From: Bradyrhizobium zhengyangense
GTDB lineage: Bacteria > Pseudomonadota > Alphaproteobacteria > Rhizobiales > Xanthobacteraceae
Reading direction: 5' to 3'
NCBI RefSeq assembly: GCF_022012435.1
Contig: NZ_JAKLUA010000001.1
Location: 1,612,001-1,676,000 of the forward strand
Length of the DNA: 64,000 bases
Below, in pieces: positions 9,988 to 19,188 of this stretch. Position 1 is the stretch's first letter, and every line of letters begins with the position of its first letter. The notes beneath the pieces are model-generated. The model searched no databases. It was not told where the DNA came from and worked only from the letters and a program-made list of their open reading frames with translations. Position numbers and translations under genes: made by a program.

Positions 9988-10562
9988 TGCTGCACCAGAT
10001 AGATGATCGGGAACATGACGATCCACAGCAGATCGACCATGTGCCAGAAGGCGGCTCCCGTCTCTACGCCGGTCACGCTGGCGCTCCGGGAAACCAAGGC
10101 CAGAATCACGATGCCGAGGCAGACATGCATGAGATGGAAGCCGGTCAGGAGAAAATACAGCGTGAAGAACGGGCTGGTCTCCAGACCATTTCCGAGCACG
10201 ATCTCGCCGGCATATTCGAACAGCTTGGTCGCGATGAAGAAAGCGCCAAGCGCCATGGCTGCGAACAGCCAACCGCGCGCAGCCTGCCTGCGGGAAGCGC
10301 GCGCGGCGGCCGTGGCACGCGCTGCGGCCCAGCCGCTGGTCACCAGAACCAGCGTATTGAGCCCGGCGAGATGGGAATCAAGAGTGGCCTGCCCCGCCGC
10401 AAACATCGCGGGATGGATCGCCCGGGCGACCACGAAGGCGCCGAGAAACAAGCCGAAGGCGGCGAGCTCGCTGAAGATCAACACCCAAATCATGGGATCC
10501 CCGGGAAGACCTTCCAGGATGCCCCAGCCGGTCTCTCCTTGCTCGCAATCCGTCGTCGACAT
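9984..10562 (-). CDS. norE: NorE, cytochrome c oxidase subunit III-like protein
   Basis: A 192-residue membrane protein of the cytochrome-oxidase subunit III family with five predicted helices. Typical features are MIWVLIFSELAAFGLFLG near the N-terminus, a glutamate in helix III (FIATKLFEYAGE) and GFHLMHVCLGI with WHMVDLLWIVMF at the end. NorE is the accessory first gene of many nor operons and supports NO reductase function. The start MSTTDCEQGETGW at 10562 lies about 90 bp downstream of a TTGCG-N4-CGCAA palindrome. Confidence 0.93.
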   Translation of the reverse strand: MSTTDCEQGETGWGILEGLPGDPMIWVLIFSELAAFGLFLGAFVVARAIHPAMFAAGQATLDSHLAGLNTLVLVTSGWAAARATAAARASRRQAARGWLFAAMALGAFFIATKLFEYAGEIVLGNGLETSPFFTLYFLLTGFHLMHVCLGIVILALVSRSASVTGVETGAAFWHMVDLLWIVMFPIIYLVQQ

Positions 10563-10654
10563 CTGATTTCCGCATCAAGACGCCGAATCGATATCTCACC
10601 GGCGCGGGTCCGACTTTGTCGCCGCACAAACAGTGCAACCAGCCGGAGCCGCGT

Positions 10655-10668
10655 TTGCGCTACCGCAA
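10655..10668. promoter_or_regulatory. NnrR/FNR-type box upstream of norE
   Basis: TTGCG-CTAC-CGCAA is a perfect palindrome of the Crp/Fnr-superfamily form TTG-N8-CAA, located 93 bp upstream of the norE start. NnrR-type regulators control nor operons in rhizobia through such sites, which fits NO- or low-oxygen-dependent induction. No nnrR gene is in the window. Confidence 0.7.
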
Positions 10669-10735
10669 CGTTGCGCGGGTCCCTCCATAATATCGTGAAT
10701 CGATATGACGGCTCCGAACAACGGCTGATGATGAC

Positions 10736-10891
10736 ATGAGTGAAGCACAACTCGGACTGGTGACCGCGACGCCGATCATCATCGTCTTTGCCATCGCGCT
10801 GCGGCGCATGGGGGTGCTATCGACCGTTGCGACCATATCGGCGGTGAGCCTTTCCGTCGCGATCGCGACAGTGCTGTTCACGACACAATAA
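10736..10891 (+). CDS. Small hydrophobic protein, unknown function
   Basis: A 51-codon ORF divergent from norE. The predicted product (MSEAQLGLVTATPIIIVFAI at the start) has two hydrophobic stretches separated by LRRMG, like a small two-helix membrane protein. The region upstream of its ATG is the norE promoter region with the NnrR-type box, so it could be co-regulated. There is no strong ribosome-binding site. The composition supports a real membrane peptide, but it is too short to identify, and a chance ORF is possible. Confidence 0.35.
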   Translation: MSEAQLGLVTATPIIIVFAIALRRMGVLSTVATISAVSLSVAIATVLFTTQ

Positions 10892-11272
10892 TCCGGACGC
10901 CGCGGATCGGGGGGCGCGATCAGCTCGCCCGGGATCGCCGATCGGGCGCCGTTTCGGCAGGACTAACTGAAACCGCGAGCCTTCACCGGGCTTGCTTTCG
11001 AGTCGGAGCTGTCCGCCCAATCGATCCACGACGATGCTGTGCACGATGTGCAGGCCAAGGCCACTCGCGCCGTCATGCCGGCGCGTGGTAAAGAAGGGAT
11101 CGAAGGCCCGCCGGTCCACGTCGGGCGCCATGCCACAACCGTCGTCGGCGAACAGCAGCTCGATATGTCCATGGCCTGCTGCGCGGAGCGAGACATCGAT
11201 CTTCCCTGTTCCGCCACCAGAGAAGGCATGCGTCATCGTGTTAATGGCTCTGGCGTGAATCGCCTCGCTCAA
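10817..11272 (-). pseudogene. Histidine-kinase ATPase-domain fragment
   Basis: This reading frame encodes an isolated HATPase_c domain. An N-box-like start (INTMTHAFSGGG) is followed by the G1 box (DDGCGMAPD), an F box (FDPFFTTR) and the G2 box (ASGLGLHIVHSIV), ending near FQLVLPKR. No sensor, membrane or phospho-acceptor (HisKA) part exists upstream, where only a 39-residue membrane peptide fits. After the domain the frame runs on as arginine-rich sequence without homology. It is most likely the remnant of a sensor kinase, though a stand-alone ATPase-domain protein cannot be excluded. Its start overlaps the preceding small ORF by ATGA. Confidence 0.5.
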
Positions 11273-11388
11273 AACAGAACAAAGGCGCCGATCAACAAAC
11301 CTGCAGCGAAGGAGCAGAGCCCTAAGGTGCAGACGGAAACGATGCGCAAGAGGATGCGAAGCCGCCCCTCAAATTCATCGTCTGTCAT
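11269..11388 (-). CDS. Small membrane peptide preceding the kinase fragment
   Basis: A 39-residue ORF, MTDDEFEGRLRILLRIVS followed by one hydrophobic helix ending LLIGAFVLF. Its stop overlaps the start of the kinase fragment (ATGA). An upstream in-frame start at 11472 would add 28 residues. It may be a genuine small single-pass protein or the leftover membrane part of a decayed gene. The ribosome-binding site is weak. Confidence 0.35.
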   Translation of the reverse strand: MTDDEFEGRLRILLRIVSVCTLGLCSFAAGLLIGAFVLF

Positions 11389-11564
11389 CTCGTGGATATG
11401 AGCCGCCACTGGTGCTGCCCTGCCCGTGCCCTGCTCGGCACCCCCCGGATTTAGACTCCAAATCATGGTCATCGCGAGGCACTGGTTCTAATCGCGACGC
11501 CGTGATCGAAATTGACGAAAATTGTAGCGGCGCCGGAGCCTCCCCCCGCGAGGTGATTTTGCGC

Positions 11565-12755
11565 CTACCGCCGCTGGTTATAGACGTCGATGCACACGGC
11601 TCCGAGCAGCACCAGGCCCTTGATGACCTGCTGGTAGTCGATGCCGATGCCGAGGATGGACATGCCATTGTTCATCACGCCCATGATCATGGCGCCGACC
11701 ACGGCACCGCCGACACGGCCGACGCCGCCATAGGCCGAAGCGCCACCGATGAAGCAAGCGGCGATGACGTCGAGCTCGAAGCCGAGGCCGGCCTTCGGGG
11801 TCGCGGTGTTGAGGCGCGCAGCGAAGACGAGACCGGCGAGCGCGGCGAGCACGCCCATGTTGACGAAGGTGAAGAACGTCAGCCGCTCGGTCTTGATGCC
11901 CGACAGGCCTGCCGCCTTCGCATTGCCACCCACGGCATAGATCTGGCGGCCAATCACGGTACGGCGGGTGACGAAACCATAGAGCGCGATCAGGACGCTC
12001 ATGATCACGAGCACGTTGGGCAGGCCGCGATAGGTCGCGATCAAATAGGTGAAATAAAGCACGGCACAGGCGAGCACGACACTCTTGCCGAGGAAGAACG
12101 CGTAGGGCTCAACCTCGATGCCATGCGACACCTCGCGCGCGCGGCTCTTGGCGCTGGCGTAGACCAGACCGAGTGCCAGCACCGCACCGATCAGCATCGA
12201 GGTGGGATGCAGCGTGCCGGCCTCCGGCAGCACCTCCGGAATGAAGCCCGACGACAGCTTTTGGAAGGTCGACGGGAACGGCCCGAGCGACTGGCCCTGC
12301 AACACGGCAAGCGCGAGGCCCTTGAACACCAGCATGCCCGCCAGGGTCACGATGAAGGATGGGATCTTGAAATAGGCGACCCAATAGCCCTGCGCCGCGC
12401 CGATAGCCGCCCCGACCGCGAGACAGATAAGGAAGGCGAGCGTGTAGTCGACCTTGTATGTCACCATCAGAAGAGCGGCGACCGCACCGACGAAGCCCGC
12501 GACCGATCCGACCGAGAGGTCGATATGGCCGGTGACGATCACCAGCAGCATGCCCAACGCCATGATGACGATGTAGCTGTTCTGGAGCACCAGGTTCGTC
12601 AGGTTCAACGGCTGCAACAGCGTGCCGCTGGTCATGACCTGGAAGAACAGCATGATCGCAATCAGCGACATCAGCATGCCGTAGTTGCGCAAATTGTTTT
12701 TGATGAAGCTGCCGTGCCGGCGCTCCTCAGGCAGCGACACCGTCTTGTCGGTCAT
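11565..12755 (-). CDS. gguB: Multiple-sugar ABC transporter permease GguB
   Basis: A 396-residue ribose/xylose-class (RbsC-like) permease that forms the membrane channel of the ChvE-GguAB importer. It has about ten hydrophobic helices and the family signature GHIDLSVGSVAGFVG. A second hallmark, IGGASAYGGVGRVGGAVVGA, lies near the C-terminus. The start overlaps the gguA stop by ATGA. In agrobacteria and azospirilla this transporter carries galactose, glucose and arabinose. It is the last gene of the 12-kb sugar array. Confidence 0.93.
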   Translation of the reverse strand: MTDKTVSLPEERRHGSFIKNNLRNYGMLMSLIAIMLFFQVMTSGTLLQPLNLTNLVLQNSYIVIMALGMLLVIVTGHIDLSVGSVAGFVGAVAALLMVTYKVDYTLAFLICLAVGAAIGAAQGYWVAYFKIPSFIVTLAGMLVFKGLALAVLQGQSLGPFPSTFQKLSSGFIPEVLPEAGTLHPTSMLIGAVLALGLVYASAKSRAREVSHGIEVEPYAFFLGKSVVLACAVLYFTYLIATYRGLPNVLVIMSVLIALYGFVTRRTVIGRQIYAVGGNAKAAGLSGIKTERLTFFTFVNMGVLAALAGLVFAARLNTATPKAGLGFELDVIAACFIGGASAYGGVGRVGGAVVGAMIMGVMNNGMSILGIGIDYQQVIKGLVLLGAVCIDVYNQRR

Positions 12756-14329
12756 AGCTGCGATCCTCCCATCTCAGCGGCCTTGGCCGCGCCGTTTCCG
12801 TTGCTTCGTTCGTTGCGCATGATAGCGCGCATGATGCTTTCTTGTGTCGCCTCAGCGCCCGGGAACTCGCCGACGAAGGCGCCGTCGTTCATGACGCAGA
12901 TACGGTCGCAGATGCCGAGTAGCTCGGGCATCTCCGAAGAGATCACCACGACGCCGCGGCCGGCCTCCGCCAGTTCGTTGATAATACAGTAAATCTCGTA
13001 TTTGGCACCGACGTCGATGCCCCTTGTCGGCTCGTCCAGGATTAGCACCTTTGGGTCGGTCATCAGCCATTTCGACAGGACGACCTTCTGCTGGTTCCCG
13101 CCGGAAAGCTGGCCGGTCTCCTGGTAGACGTCGGAGCAGCGAATCCGCATCCGGTTGCGGTAGTCGCTGGCGACCTTCAGCTCGGCGATGTCGTCGATCA
13201 CCCGCCCGGGCGCGACCTGGTCCAGGCTTGCCAGTGTAATGTTCTTGCGGACGTCGTCGGCCAGGATCAGGCCGAGCTGCTTGCGGTCCTCGGTGACATA
13301 GGCAAGGCCGGCGTCGATCGCGGCGGCGACGCTCGGCAGCACGATCTCATGACCCTCAAGGGCAATGCGGCCGCTGATATTGGTACCCCAGGAGCGACCG
13401 AACAGGCTCATGGCGAACTCGGTGCGACCGGCCCCCATCAGCCCGGCGATGCCGACGACCTCGCCGCGCTTGACGCCGAAGTTGACGTTCTTGATCACCT
13501 GCCGTTCCGGATGGATGGGGTGATAGACTGACCAGTTCGAAACCTGGAGCACGGGCTCGCCGATCTTGGCGCTGCGCTCGGGGAAACGATGGGCAAGGTC
13601 ACGGTTGACCATGCTGCGGATGATGCGGTCTTCCTGGATCGGCTCGGCGCGGCAGTCGATACCGTCGACGGTGCGTCCGTCGCGCAGCACGGTGATGTGG
13701 TCGGCGACGCGAGCGACCTCATTGAGCTTGTGCGAGATCAGGATAGAGCCGATGCCCTGATCGCGGAACTTCATCAGGCGCTCGAGCAGTGCCGCGCTAT
13801 CGGCTTCGTTCAGGCTCGCGGTCGGCTCGTCCAGGATCAGCATCCTGACGCGCTTGGACAACGCCTTGGCAATCTCGACCAGCTGCTGCTTGCCGACGCC
13901 GAGATCGGTGATCAGCGTATCCGGCGATTCCTTCAGGCCGACCTGCGCGAGCAGCTCGCGCGTGCGCCGGTAGACCTCGTCGCGATCGATCACGCCGAAT
14001 TTTGACGGCGGATGCGAGAGAAAAATATTCTCCGCGATCGACATCAGCGGAATCAGCGCCAATTCCTGATGGATGATGATGATCCCGAGCGCCTCGGAAT
14101 CGTTGATGTCGCGGAACCGGCGCTCCTCGCCCTCGAAGACAATGGTGCCTTCGTAGCTGCCCGCCGGATAAACCCCGCTCAGCACCTTCATCAAGGTTGA
14201 TTTGCCGGCGCCATTCTCGCCGACGAGGGCATGGATCTGCCCGGCTTCGACCGAGAAATTGACGTCACGCAGCGCCTGCACACCGGCAAAGCTCTTGCTG
14301 ACGTTGCGCATTTCCAGCATGGCGGTCAT
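12752..14329 (-). CDS. gguA: Multiple-sugar ABC transporter ATP-binding protein GguA
   Basis: A duplicated ABC ATPase of the RbsA/XylG class, about 525 residues, energising ChvE-GguB import. The first cassette has Walker A GENGAGKS, signature LGVGKQQLVEIAK and Walker B LILDEPTA. The second has a degenerate P-loop (GIAGLMGAGRTE), signature LSGGNQQKV and LILDEPTRG. The start MTAMLEMRNVSKSF is chosen; a start five codons earlier is possible. It lies 63 bp after chvE, with a small hairpin between, and overlaps gguB by four bases. Confidence 0.93.
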   Translation of the reverse strand: MTAMLEMRNVSKSFAGVQALRDVNFSVEAGQIHALVGENGAGKSTLMKVLSGVYPAGSYEGTIVFEGEERRFRDINDSEALGIIIIHQELALIPLMSIAENIFLSHPPSKFGVIDRDEVYRRTRELLAQVGLKESPDTLITDLGVGKQQLVEIAKALSKRVRMLILDEPTASLNEADSAALLERLMKFRDQGIGSILISHKLNEVARVADHITVLRDGRTVDGIDCRAEPIQEDRIIRSMVNRDLAHRFPERSAKIGEPVLQVSNWSVYHPIHPERQVIKNVNFGVKRGEVVGIAGLMGAGRTEFAMSLFGRSWGTNISGRIALEGHEIVLPSVAAAIDAGLAYVTEDRKQLGLILADDVRKNITLASLDQVAPGRVIDDIAELKVASDYRNRMRIRCSDVYQETGQLSGGNQQKVVLSKWLMTDPKVLILDEPTRGIDVGAKYEIYCIINELAEAGRGVVVISSEMPELLGICDRICVMNDGAFVGEFPGAEATQESIMRAIMRNERSNGNGAAKAAEMGGSQL

Positions 14330-14355
14330 CGCATTGCGTCCCATCCGTTACGTCC

Positions 14356-14375
14356 CTCCCCCCGCGAACGGGGAG
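14356..14375 (-). promoter_or_regulatory. Short hairpin between chvE and gguA
   Basis: CTCCCC (14356-14361) and GGGGAG (14370-14375) form a 6-bp GC stem in the gap after the binding-protein gene. The surrounding TCCCTCCCCCCGCGAACGGG resembles a fragment of the longer repeat at 54113-54250, so it may be a relic of that element now serving as an intercistronic stem. Confidence 0.4.
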
Positions 14376-14392
14376 AGGGAAACTTGAGAGTC

Positions 14393-15466
14393 TTACTGGA
14401 ACTGCGACTTCTTGTAGTAGCCGCTGTCAATCAGGGTCTTCTCCCAATTGTCCTTATACACCACGACCGGCTTCAGCAGATAGGAGGGTACGGTCTTGGC
14501 GCCGTTCTCGTAGGTCTTGGTGTCGTTGACCGTGACCTGCTTGCCGGCCAGCGCGGCATCGACCATGTCGGCGGTCACCTTGGCGAGATCGCGGGTGTCC
14601 TTGAAGATGGTCGAATACTGGTCGCCCCGCAGCATCGCCTTGATCGACGGCACTTCGGCGTCCTGTCCCGAGATGATCGGCATCGGCTGGTCGGCGCTAC
14701 CATAGCCTACGCCCTTCAGCGAGGAGATGATACCGATGGAGATGCCGTCATAGGGCGACAGCACCGCATTGACCTTCTTGTTGCCGTAGTAGGCGCTGAG
14801 CAGATTGTCCATGCGGGCCTGGGCGGTGGCACCGTCCCAGCGCAGGGTTGCAACCTTGTCCATGCCCATTTGACCGGAGGCGACGACCAGCTTGCCGCTG
14901 TCGATATACGGCTTCAGCACGCTCATCGCGCCGTTGTAGAAGAAGAAGGCGTTGTTGTCGTCGGGCGAGCCGCCGAATAGCTCGATGTTGAACGGACCCT
15001 TGCCTTCCTTCAGGCCAAGCCCCTTCTCGATCGATTGCGCCTGGAGCACGCCGACCTGGAAATTGTCGAAAGTCGCGTAATAGTCAACGTTCGGCGTACC
15101 GCGGATCAGGCGGTCATAGGCGATCACGGTGATGCCTTTCGCCTTGGCCTGCTTGAGCACGTCGGACAGCGTGGTGCCGTCGATCGCGGCGATCACCAGC
15201 GCGTTAGCTCCCTTCGTCACCATGTTCTCGACCTGCGAGAGCTGGTTCGGAATATCGTCCTCGGCATATTGCAGGTCGGTGTTGTAGCCACGCTCCTTCA
15301 GCACCTTCACCATGTTGTCGCCGTCTGCAATCCAGCGCGCCGAGGATTTCGTCGGCATGGCGATACCAACGGTCTTCTTGTCCTGTGCGGAGGCGGTGAG
15401 ACCTGTAACCATCGTGGCGGCGCCGGCCAGTGCTATCGCAAGAAATGTCGTCTTCAATTTCAACAT
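14393..15466 (-). CDS. chvE: Periplasmic sugar-binding protein ChvE
   Basis: A 357-residue periplasmic binding protein of the ribose/galactose (PBP type I) class. It has a signal peptide [20 protein letters not shown] with cleavage after TASAQ. The mature part begins [20 protein letters not shown], a strong match to ChvE, and [20 protein letters not shown] and [15 protein letters not shown] are also characteristic. It delivers galactose, glucose, arabinose or xylose to GguAB. In agrobacteria ChvE also signals sugar to VirA, but no vir genes are seen here. It lies 74 bp downstream of the lactonase gene. Confidence 0.93.
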   Translation of the reverse strand: MLKLKTTFLAIALAGAATMVTGLTASAQDKKTVGIAMPTKSSARWIADGDNMVKVLKERGYNTDLQYAEDDIPNQLSQVENMVTKGANALVIAAIDGTTLSDVLKQAKAKGITVIAYDRLIRGTPNVDYYATFDNFQVGVLQAQSIEKGLGLKEGKGPFNIELFGGSPDDNNAFFFYNGAMSVLKPYIDSGKLVVASGQMGMDKVATLRWDGATAQARMDNLLSAYYGNKKVNAVLSPYDGISIGIISSLKGVGYGSADQPMPIISGQDAEVPSIKAMLRGDQYSTIFKDTRDLAKVTADMVDAALAGKQVTVNDTKTYENGAKTVPSYLLKPVVVYKDNWEKTLIDSGYYKKSQFQ

Positions 15467-15540
15467 GCTTCACTCCCTTTGGGTGTCAGACTGTTTGTTA
15501 GTGTCGTGCAGTACATCGGTAAAGGTCGGTTTCGGGTCTC

Positions 15541-16422
15541 CTATGCGAGCTTGACGTCGGGCTCCGCGCGACCGCGCGCGGATGCTTGTAACACAAAAGT
15601 GCAGCCGGCCTGTGGGTCGGCGGCGCGCGCCTCTGCGTCCATGTCCTGCCAGGCCGAAGTGACCAGCAGGCGCGATAGATCAGGACCGACGAAAGCAGGG
15701 CAGCTTGCCTGCTTGGCCGGCACATGCAGCGAGCGCACGCGCTCGCCTTGCGGAGAATAGACATCGACGCGACTGGCGCCCCAACAGGCATTCCAGATCT
15801 GTCCATCCGCATCGCACACCGAGCCGTCAAGGCCGCCGACGCCGGAGTGGCGCAGCAACACCTCAGGCTCGCCGCGCGGCAAGCCCGTGTCGGGATTGAG
15901 CGGCACCGCATAGAGCACGGCGCGCGCGGTGTCGGTGAAATATCCCATGGCGCCATCCGGCGAGAAGCAGATCGAGTTCGGGATGCTGATGCCCGGAAAC
16001 AGCGTCGAGATCTTGCCGCGGTGGAGCGCATAGATCGCCCCCAGACCTCGTTCGGCATTGCGTCCCATCGTCCCGATCCAGAACGTGCCGGATTGATGCA
16101 CCCGGCAATCATTGGAGCGTGTCGCGGGATTGTCCGGTTCGAGCGGGCAGAACAACGTCATGGCGCCATCGGCGAGTGTGCGGATGTAACAGCCATCCTC
16201 CGCGACAACGAGCTGGCGCTCGGCATCGATCCGCCCCAGCGCGCTCGCCATCCGGCCCAGCGCGTGGATTCGGATCGCGCCGCTGCCGAGGTGAGCCTCG
16301 AAGAGCTTCCCCTCGCGAATGTCAAACCACCAGGCGGTGTCGGTGGCCGCGTCATAGGTCGGGCCTTCACCGAGATGACACTGCTCGCCGGAGAGAACGG
16401 TCGTCGGCACCTCTTCCATCAT
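15541..16422 (-). CDS. SMP-30/gluconolactonase-family sugar lactonase
   Basis: A 293-residue six-bladed beta-propeller lactonase. The N-terminal EGPTYDAATDTAWWFDI carries the metal-binding glutamate motif, and NDCRVHQSGTFWIGTMG and GLDGSVCDADGQIWNA match the SMP-30 repeats, including the Asn and Asp calcium ligands. It should open the lactone made by the sugar dehydrogenase encoded upstream (galactono- or arabino-lactone) to the acid. The start MMEEVPTTVL at 16422 overlaps the galM stop; a longer in-frame start at 16716 would lie deep inside galM and is unlikely. Confidence 0.9.
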   Translation of the reverse strand: MMEEVPTTVLSGEQCHLGEGPTYDAATDTAWWFDIREGKLFEAHLGSGAIRIHALGRMASALGRIDAERQLVVAEDGCYIRTLADGAMTLFCPLEPDNPATRSNDCRVHQSGTFWIGTMGRNAERGLGAIYALHRGKISTLFPGISIPNSICFSPDGAMGYFTDTARAVLYAVPLNPDTGLPRGEPEVLLRHSGVGGLDGSVCDADGQIWNACWGASRVDVYSPQGERVRSLHVPAKQASCPAFVGPDLSRLLVTSAWQDMDAEARAADPQAGCTFVLQASARGRAEPDVKLA

Positions 16423-17495
16423 GGCGCCCCCACCGCGAAGCGATAGACGGTGTGATGTCGATAGACGCTGCCGGGATCGAGGCGCGGGCTCGGAAAATCC
16501 GGCCGGTTCGGCGAGTCGGGCCACATATGCGGCTCCAGGCACAACGCGTCCGATTGCCGGATCAGCTTGCCGCCCTTGCCCGAGATCGTGCCGTCGAGAT
16601 AGTTGCCGGAATAGACTTGCAGGCCGGGCTGGTCGGTGAACAGCTCCATGATCCGTCCTGAAAGCGGCGCTTCCAGCCGGGCAGCAAGCGCGAGCTTGCC
16701 GTCGCGCGCGAGGCAATAAGTGTGATCGTAGCCCCTGCCGTTCTGCAATTGCTGATCGCCTTCGCGGATGCGCGCACCGACGGCGTGAGCCTCGCGGAAA
16801 TCAAAGGGCGTGCCGGCCACGCTGCGCGGCGGCTCCGGCAGCGGGATGGCGGTGGGATCGATAGCGAGGAAGTGGTCGGCATTGACCGTTAGCTTGTGAT
16901 CCAGAGTGGACGCACCCGAGGTCGCGCCTTCCAGATTGAAGAAGCTGTGATTGGTGAGGTTCACGATTGTCGACCGGTCGGTTCGTGCCTCCATGATCAG
17001 CGACAGCTCGGTCGGGCCTGTGACGCGATAGGTCAGGCGCACATCGAGTTTGCCGGGGTACTTCTCCTCGCCATGCGGACTCGTATAGGTCAGCGTGACC
17101 GCAGGGCTGGCGCCGTCGTCGATCTCAGCAATGTCCCAGAGCTTGCGGTCGAAACCATCGAGGCCGCCATGCAACGCATTGGGGCCGTTGTTGACGGGAA
17201 GCTGGAAGGCCTCGCCGTCCAACGAAAACCGGCCGTTGGCGATGCGGTTGGCGTAGCGGCCCACGGTGGCGCCAAAGAACTTCCGTTCGGCGAGATAGCC
17301 GGCAAAGGTGTCATGGCCGAGCACGATGTCGTCGGTGCCGCCTTTGGCATCCGGTGCGATCAGCGTCTGGATCACGGCGCCATGGGTGATGATGCGGACC
17401 TCAAACCCGCCCTCCCCACGCAGCACGACACGCTCGACACTGCGTCCATCCGGCAGTGTTCCGAACACGTCCTTCGCTATTTTCGCACCAGCCAT
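16419..17495 (-). CDS. galM: Aldose 1-epimerase (galactose mutarotase)
   Basis: A 358-residue cytoplasmic mutarotase that interconverts the alpha and beta anomers of galactose and related aldoses, supplying the form used by the dehydrogenase. Family motifs include YANRIANGRFSLDGEAFQLP, NNGPNALHGG, LTNHSFFNLEG with the catalytic histidine, and LQVYSGNYLDG. The catalytic glutamate is in ALCLEPHMWPDS near the C-terminus. It lies two bases after the dehydrogenase gene and overlaps the lactonase start. Confidence 0.94.
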   Translation of the reverse strand: MAGAKIAKDVFGTLPDGRSVERVVLRGEGGFEVRIITHGAVIQTLIAPDAKGGTDDIVLGHDTFAGYLAERKFFGATVGRYANRIANGRFSLDGEAFQLPVNNGPNALHGGLDGFDRKLWDIAEIDDGASPAVTLTYTSPHGEEKYPGKLDVRLTYRVTGPTELSLIMEARTDRSTIVNLTNHSFFNLEGATSGASTLDHKLTVNADHFLAIDPTAIPLPEPPRSVAGTPFDFREAHAVGARIREGDQQLQNGRGYDHTYCLARDGKLALAARLEAPLSGRIMELFTDQPGLQVYSGNYLDGTISGKGGKLIRQSDALCLEPHMWPDSPNRPDFPSPRLDPGSVYRHHTVYRFAVGAP

Positions 17496-17497
17496 AT

Positions 17498-18424
17498 CTA
17501 GTCCACAAACGGTTCGACGATACTACGCTTGCCGAGCAGGAAAGAGTCGGCGACGAGGCGAAGCGGTGCCAGGTCGACGTCGCTCGCGCCTGATGCCGCG
17601 AGCTTGACGAAGTGACGGTAGAGCTCTCGATATTCCTCATCGGGCGCGTCGGCAACAACCTTGCCGTCCACCGCCATGATCCTTCCACCGCGGGACAAAG
17701 TCATCTGGCCCTGATCGGTTTCCGCGACGATATCCCAGCTCTGCGGCCCGGTCTGACGAAAATCGAACTCGGCCCTGATAGGCAGACCGCCGATGTCGGT
17801 CAGCGTCAGGTTCGCCGCAATCGGTGACTGGCAATTGGCCGGGAAGGCAAGCTCGGCCGCGGTGACGAATACCGGCCTTGGCAGGATGCGGGTCAGGATC
17901 GAGAGCGCATTGATGCCGGGATCGAACACGCCGAGCCCGCCTGGCTCCCAGATCCAGGTCTGGCCGGGATGCCAAACGCGGACGTCTTCCTTCCAGATGA
18001 TGTGAACGGACTTGATCCGGCGCGTCGCCAGCCATTCGCGGGCGGGCTCGACCGCCGGGGCGTGGCGCGAATGCCAGGTCGCAAACAAGGTCCGCTTTGC
18101 ATCGGCCGCCATTGAGACCAACGGATCGAGTTCGGCAACGCCGATGCCGGGCGGCTTCTCCAGCATGACATGCTTGCCGGCGGCGAGCGCCGCCGCAGCC
18201 TGGGCGCGGCGCACCTGCGGCGGTGTGCAGAGCGACACCGCGTCGATCTCCGGACCCTTCTCCAGCAGTTCCTCGACGGTCGCAAAATGCGGCAAACCCG
18301 GCAGCGAGGCGTTACGACTGGCCACGGCGGCAAGCACGGCGCCCGGCGTCGCGGCGATCGCGCCGACATGCTGGTCGCGCGCGATCTTGCCGAAGCCGAC
18401 GATGGCAATACGAAGAGCTGTCAC
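17498..18424 (-). CDS. Gfo/Idh/MocA-family sugar 1-dehydrogenase (D-galactose/L-arabinose type)
   Basis: A 308-residue NAD(P)-dependent dehydrogenase. The Rossmann motif is IAIVGFGKIARDQH (residues 6-19) and the catalytic EKPPGIG is near 89-95. It resembles the galactose 1-dehydrogenase of Pseudomonas and the arabinose 1-dehydrogenase of Azospirillum, which oxidise the aldose C1 to the lactone. The GTG start at 18424 overlaps the GntR gene's stop. Neighbouring mutarotase, lactonase and sugar importers fit this function. Which sugar is preferred cannot be told. Confidence 0.85.
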   Translation of the reverse strand: MTALRIAIVGFGKIARDQHVGAIAATPGAVLAAVASRNASLPGLPHFATVEELLEKGPEIDAVSLCTPPQVRRAQAAAALAAGKHVMLEKPPGIGVAELDPLVSMAADAKRTLFATWHSRHAPAVEPAREWLATRRIKSVHIIWKEDVRVWHPGQTWIWEPGGLGVFDPGINALSILTRILPRPVFVTAAELAFPANCQSPIAANLTLTDIGGLPIRAEFDFRQTGPQSWDIVAETDQGQMTLSRGGRIMAVDGKVVADAPDEEYRELYRHFVKLAASGASDVDLAPLRLVADSFLLGKRSIVEPFVD

Positions 18425-19188
18425 GGATGTTCTCCAGATTCTGCAGGCGCGGCCGGTGCTGTCTCGGCCGCCGTGCCCTTATGCCGGCGCATGCCGTTGT
18501 GAATGACGAAGGCCATGGCCTCGGCCGCCGCGTCGGCGTCACCTTCTGCGATCGAATCGACGATCTTCTGGTGCCAGAGCAAGGTAATCTCGCGGTCTTC
18601 CGTCCCCGCAGGTGCACTGAGCATGAACGCCGTACGCAAGGCAGCCTCGATCACGTGACCGATGGAGCGCATGAACGGATTGCCGGATGCGCGCGCCACC
18701 GCAAGGTGCAAGGCGAGGTCCGCTTCGGCAAAGTCGACGGACTCGGACGTCTCCTGCCGCATGCGGTCCATGCTGCGCTGAAGCTCGGCGATGTCTTCTT
18801 CTGAACGGCGCCTGGCCGCGAGCGCCGCCGCGCGCGGTTCGACCGCAAGACGTATCTCCGCGAGGTCGTTGAGAAAGCGCCGGTCGATGCCGGCGTCGAG
18901 ATGCCAGGCCAGCACATCGGCGTCGAACATGTTCCAGGCGGCGCGCCCGCGCACGACGGTGCCAACCCGCGCCTTGGTCGTGAGCAGGCCCTTGGCGACC
19001 AGCGTCTTCACGCTTTCGCGCAACACCGGCCGCGACACGCCGAACATCGCCGTCAGCTCGGCATCGCCCGGAAGCCGCACCCCTTCCGCATATCGGCCGG
19101 CGATGATGTCGACGCCGATCGAGCGGGACACCTCCGCGTGGTTGGAATGGGCCCGTCGTGTCGGGATGACGACGATGCGCGAGGTCAT
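18421..19188 (-). CDS. GntR/FadR-family regulator of the sugar array
   Basis: A 255-residue regulator with an N-terminal winged helix (LPGDAELTAMFGVSRPVLRE, residues about 40-60) and a C-terminal FCD effector domain (about 95-235) containing the metal-ligand pattern of FadR-type proteins (DFAEADLALHLAVARASGNP). It is co-translated with the permease upstream and the dehydrogenase downstream, overlapping each by four bases. It probably senses a sugar acid such as galactonate, like DgoR. The palindrome at 23884-23904 is a candidate target. The start at 19188 is fixed by the ATGA overlap. Confidence 0.87.
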   Translation of the reverse strand: MTSRIVVIPTRRAHSNHAEVSRSIGVDIIAGRYAEGVRLPGDAELTAMFGVSRPVLRESVKTLVAKGLLTTKARVGTVVRGRAAWNMFDADVLAWHLDAGIDRRFLNDLAEIRLAVEPRAAALAARRRSEEDIAELQRSMDRMRQETSESVDFAEADLALHLAVARASGNPFMRSIGHVIEAALRTAFMLSAPAGTEDREITLLWHQKIVDSIAEGDADAAAEAMAFVIHNGMRRHKGTAAETAPAAPAESGEHP

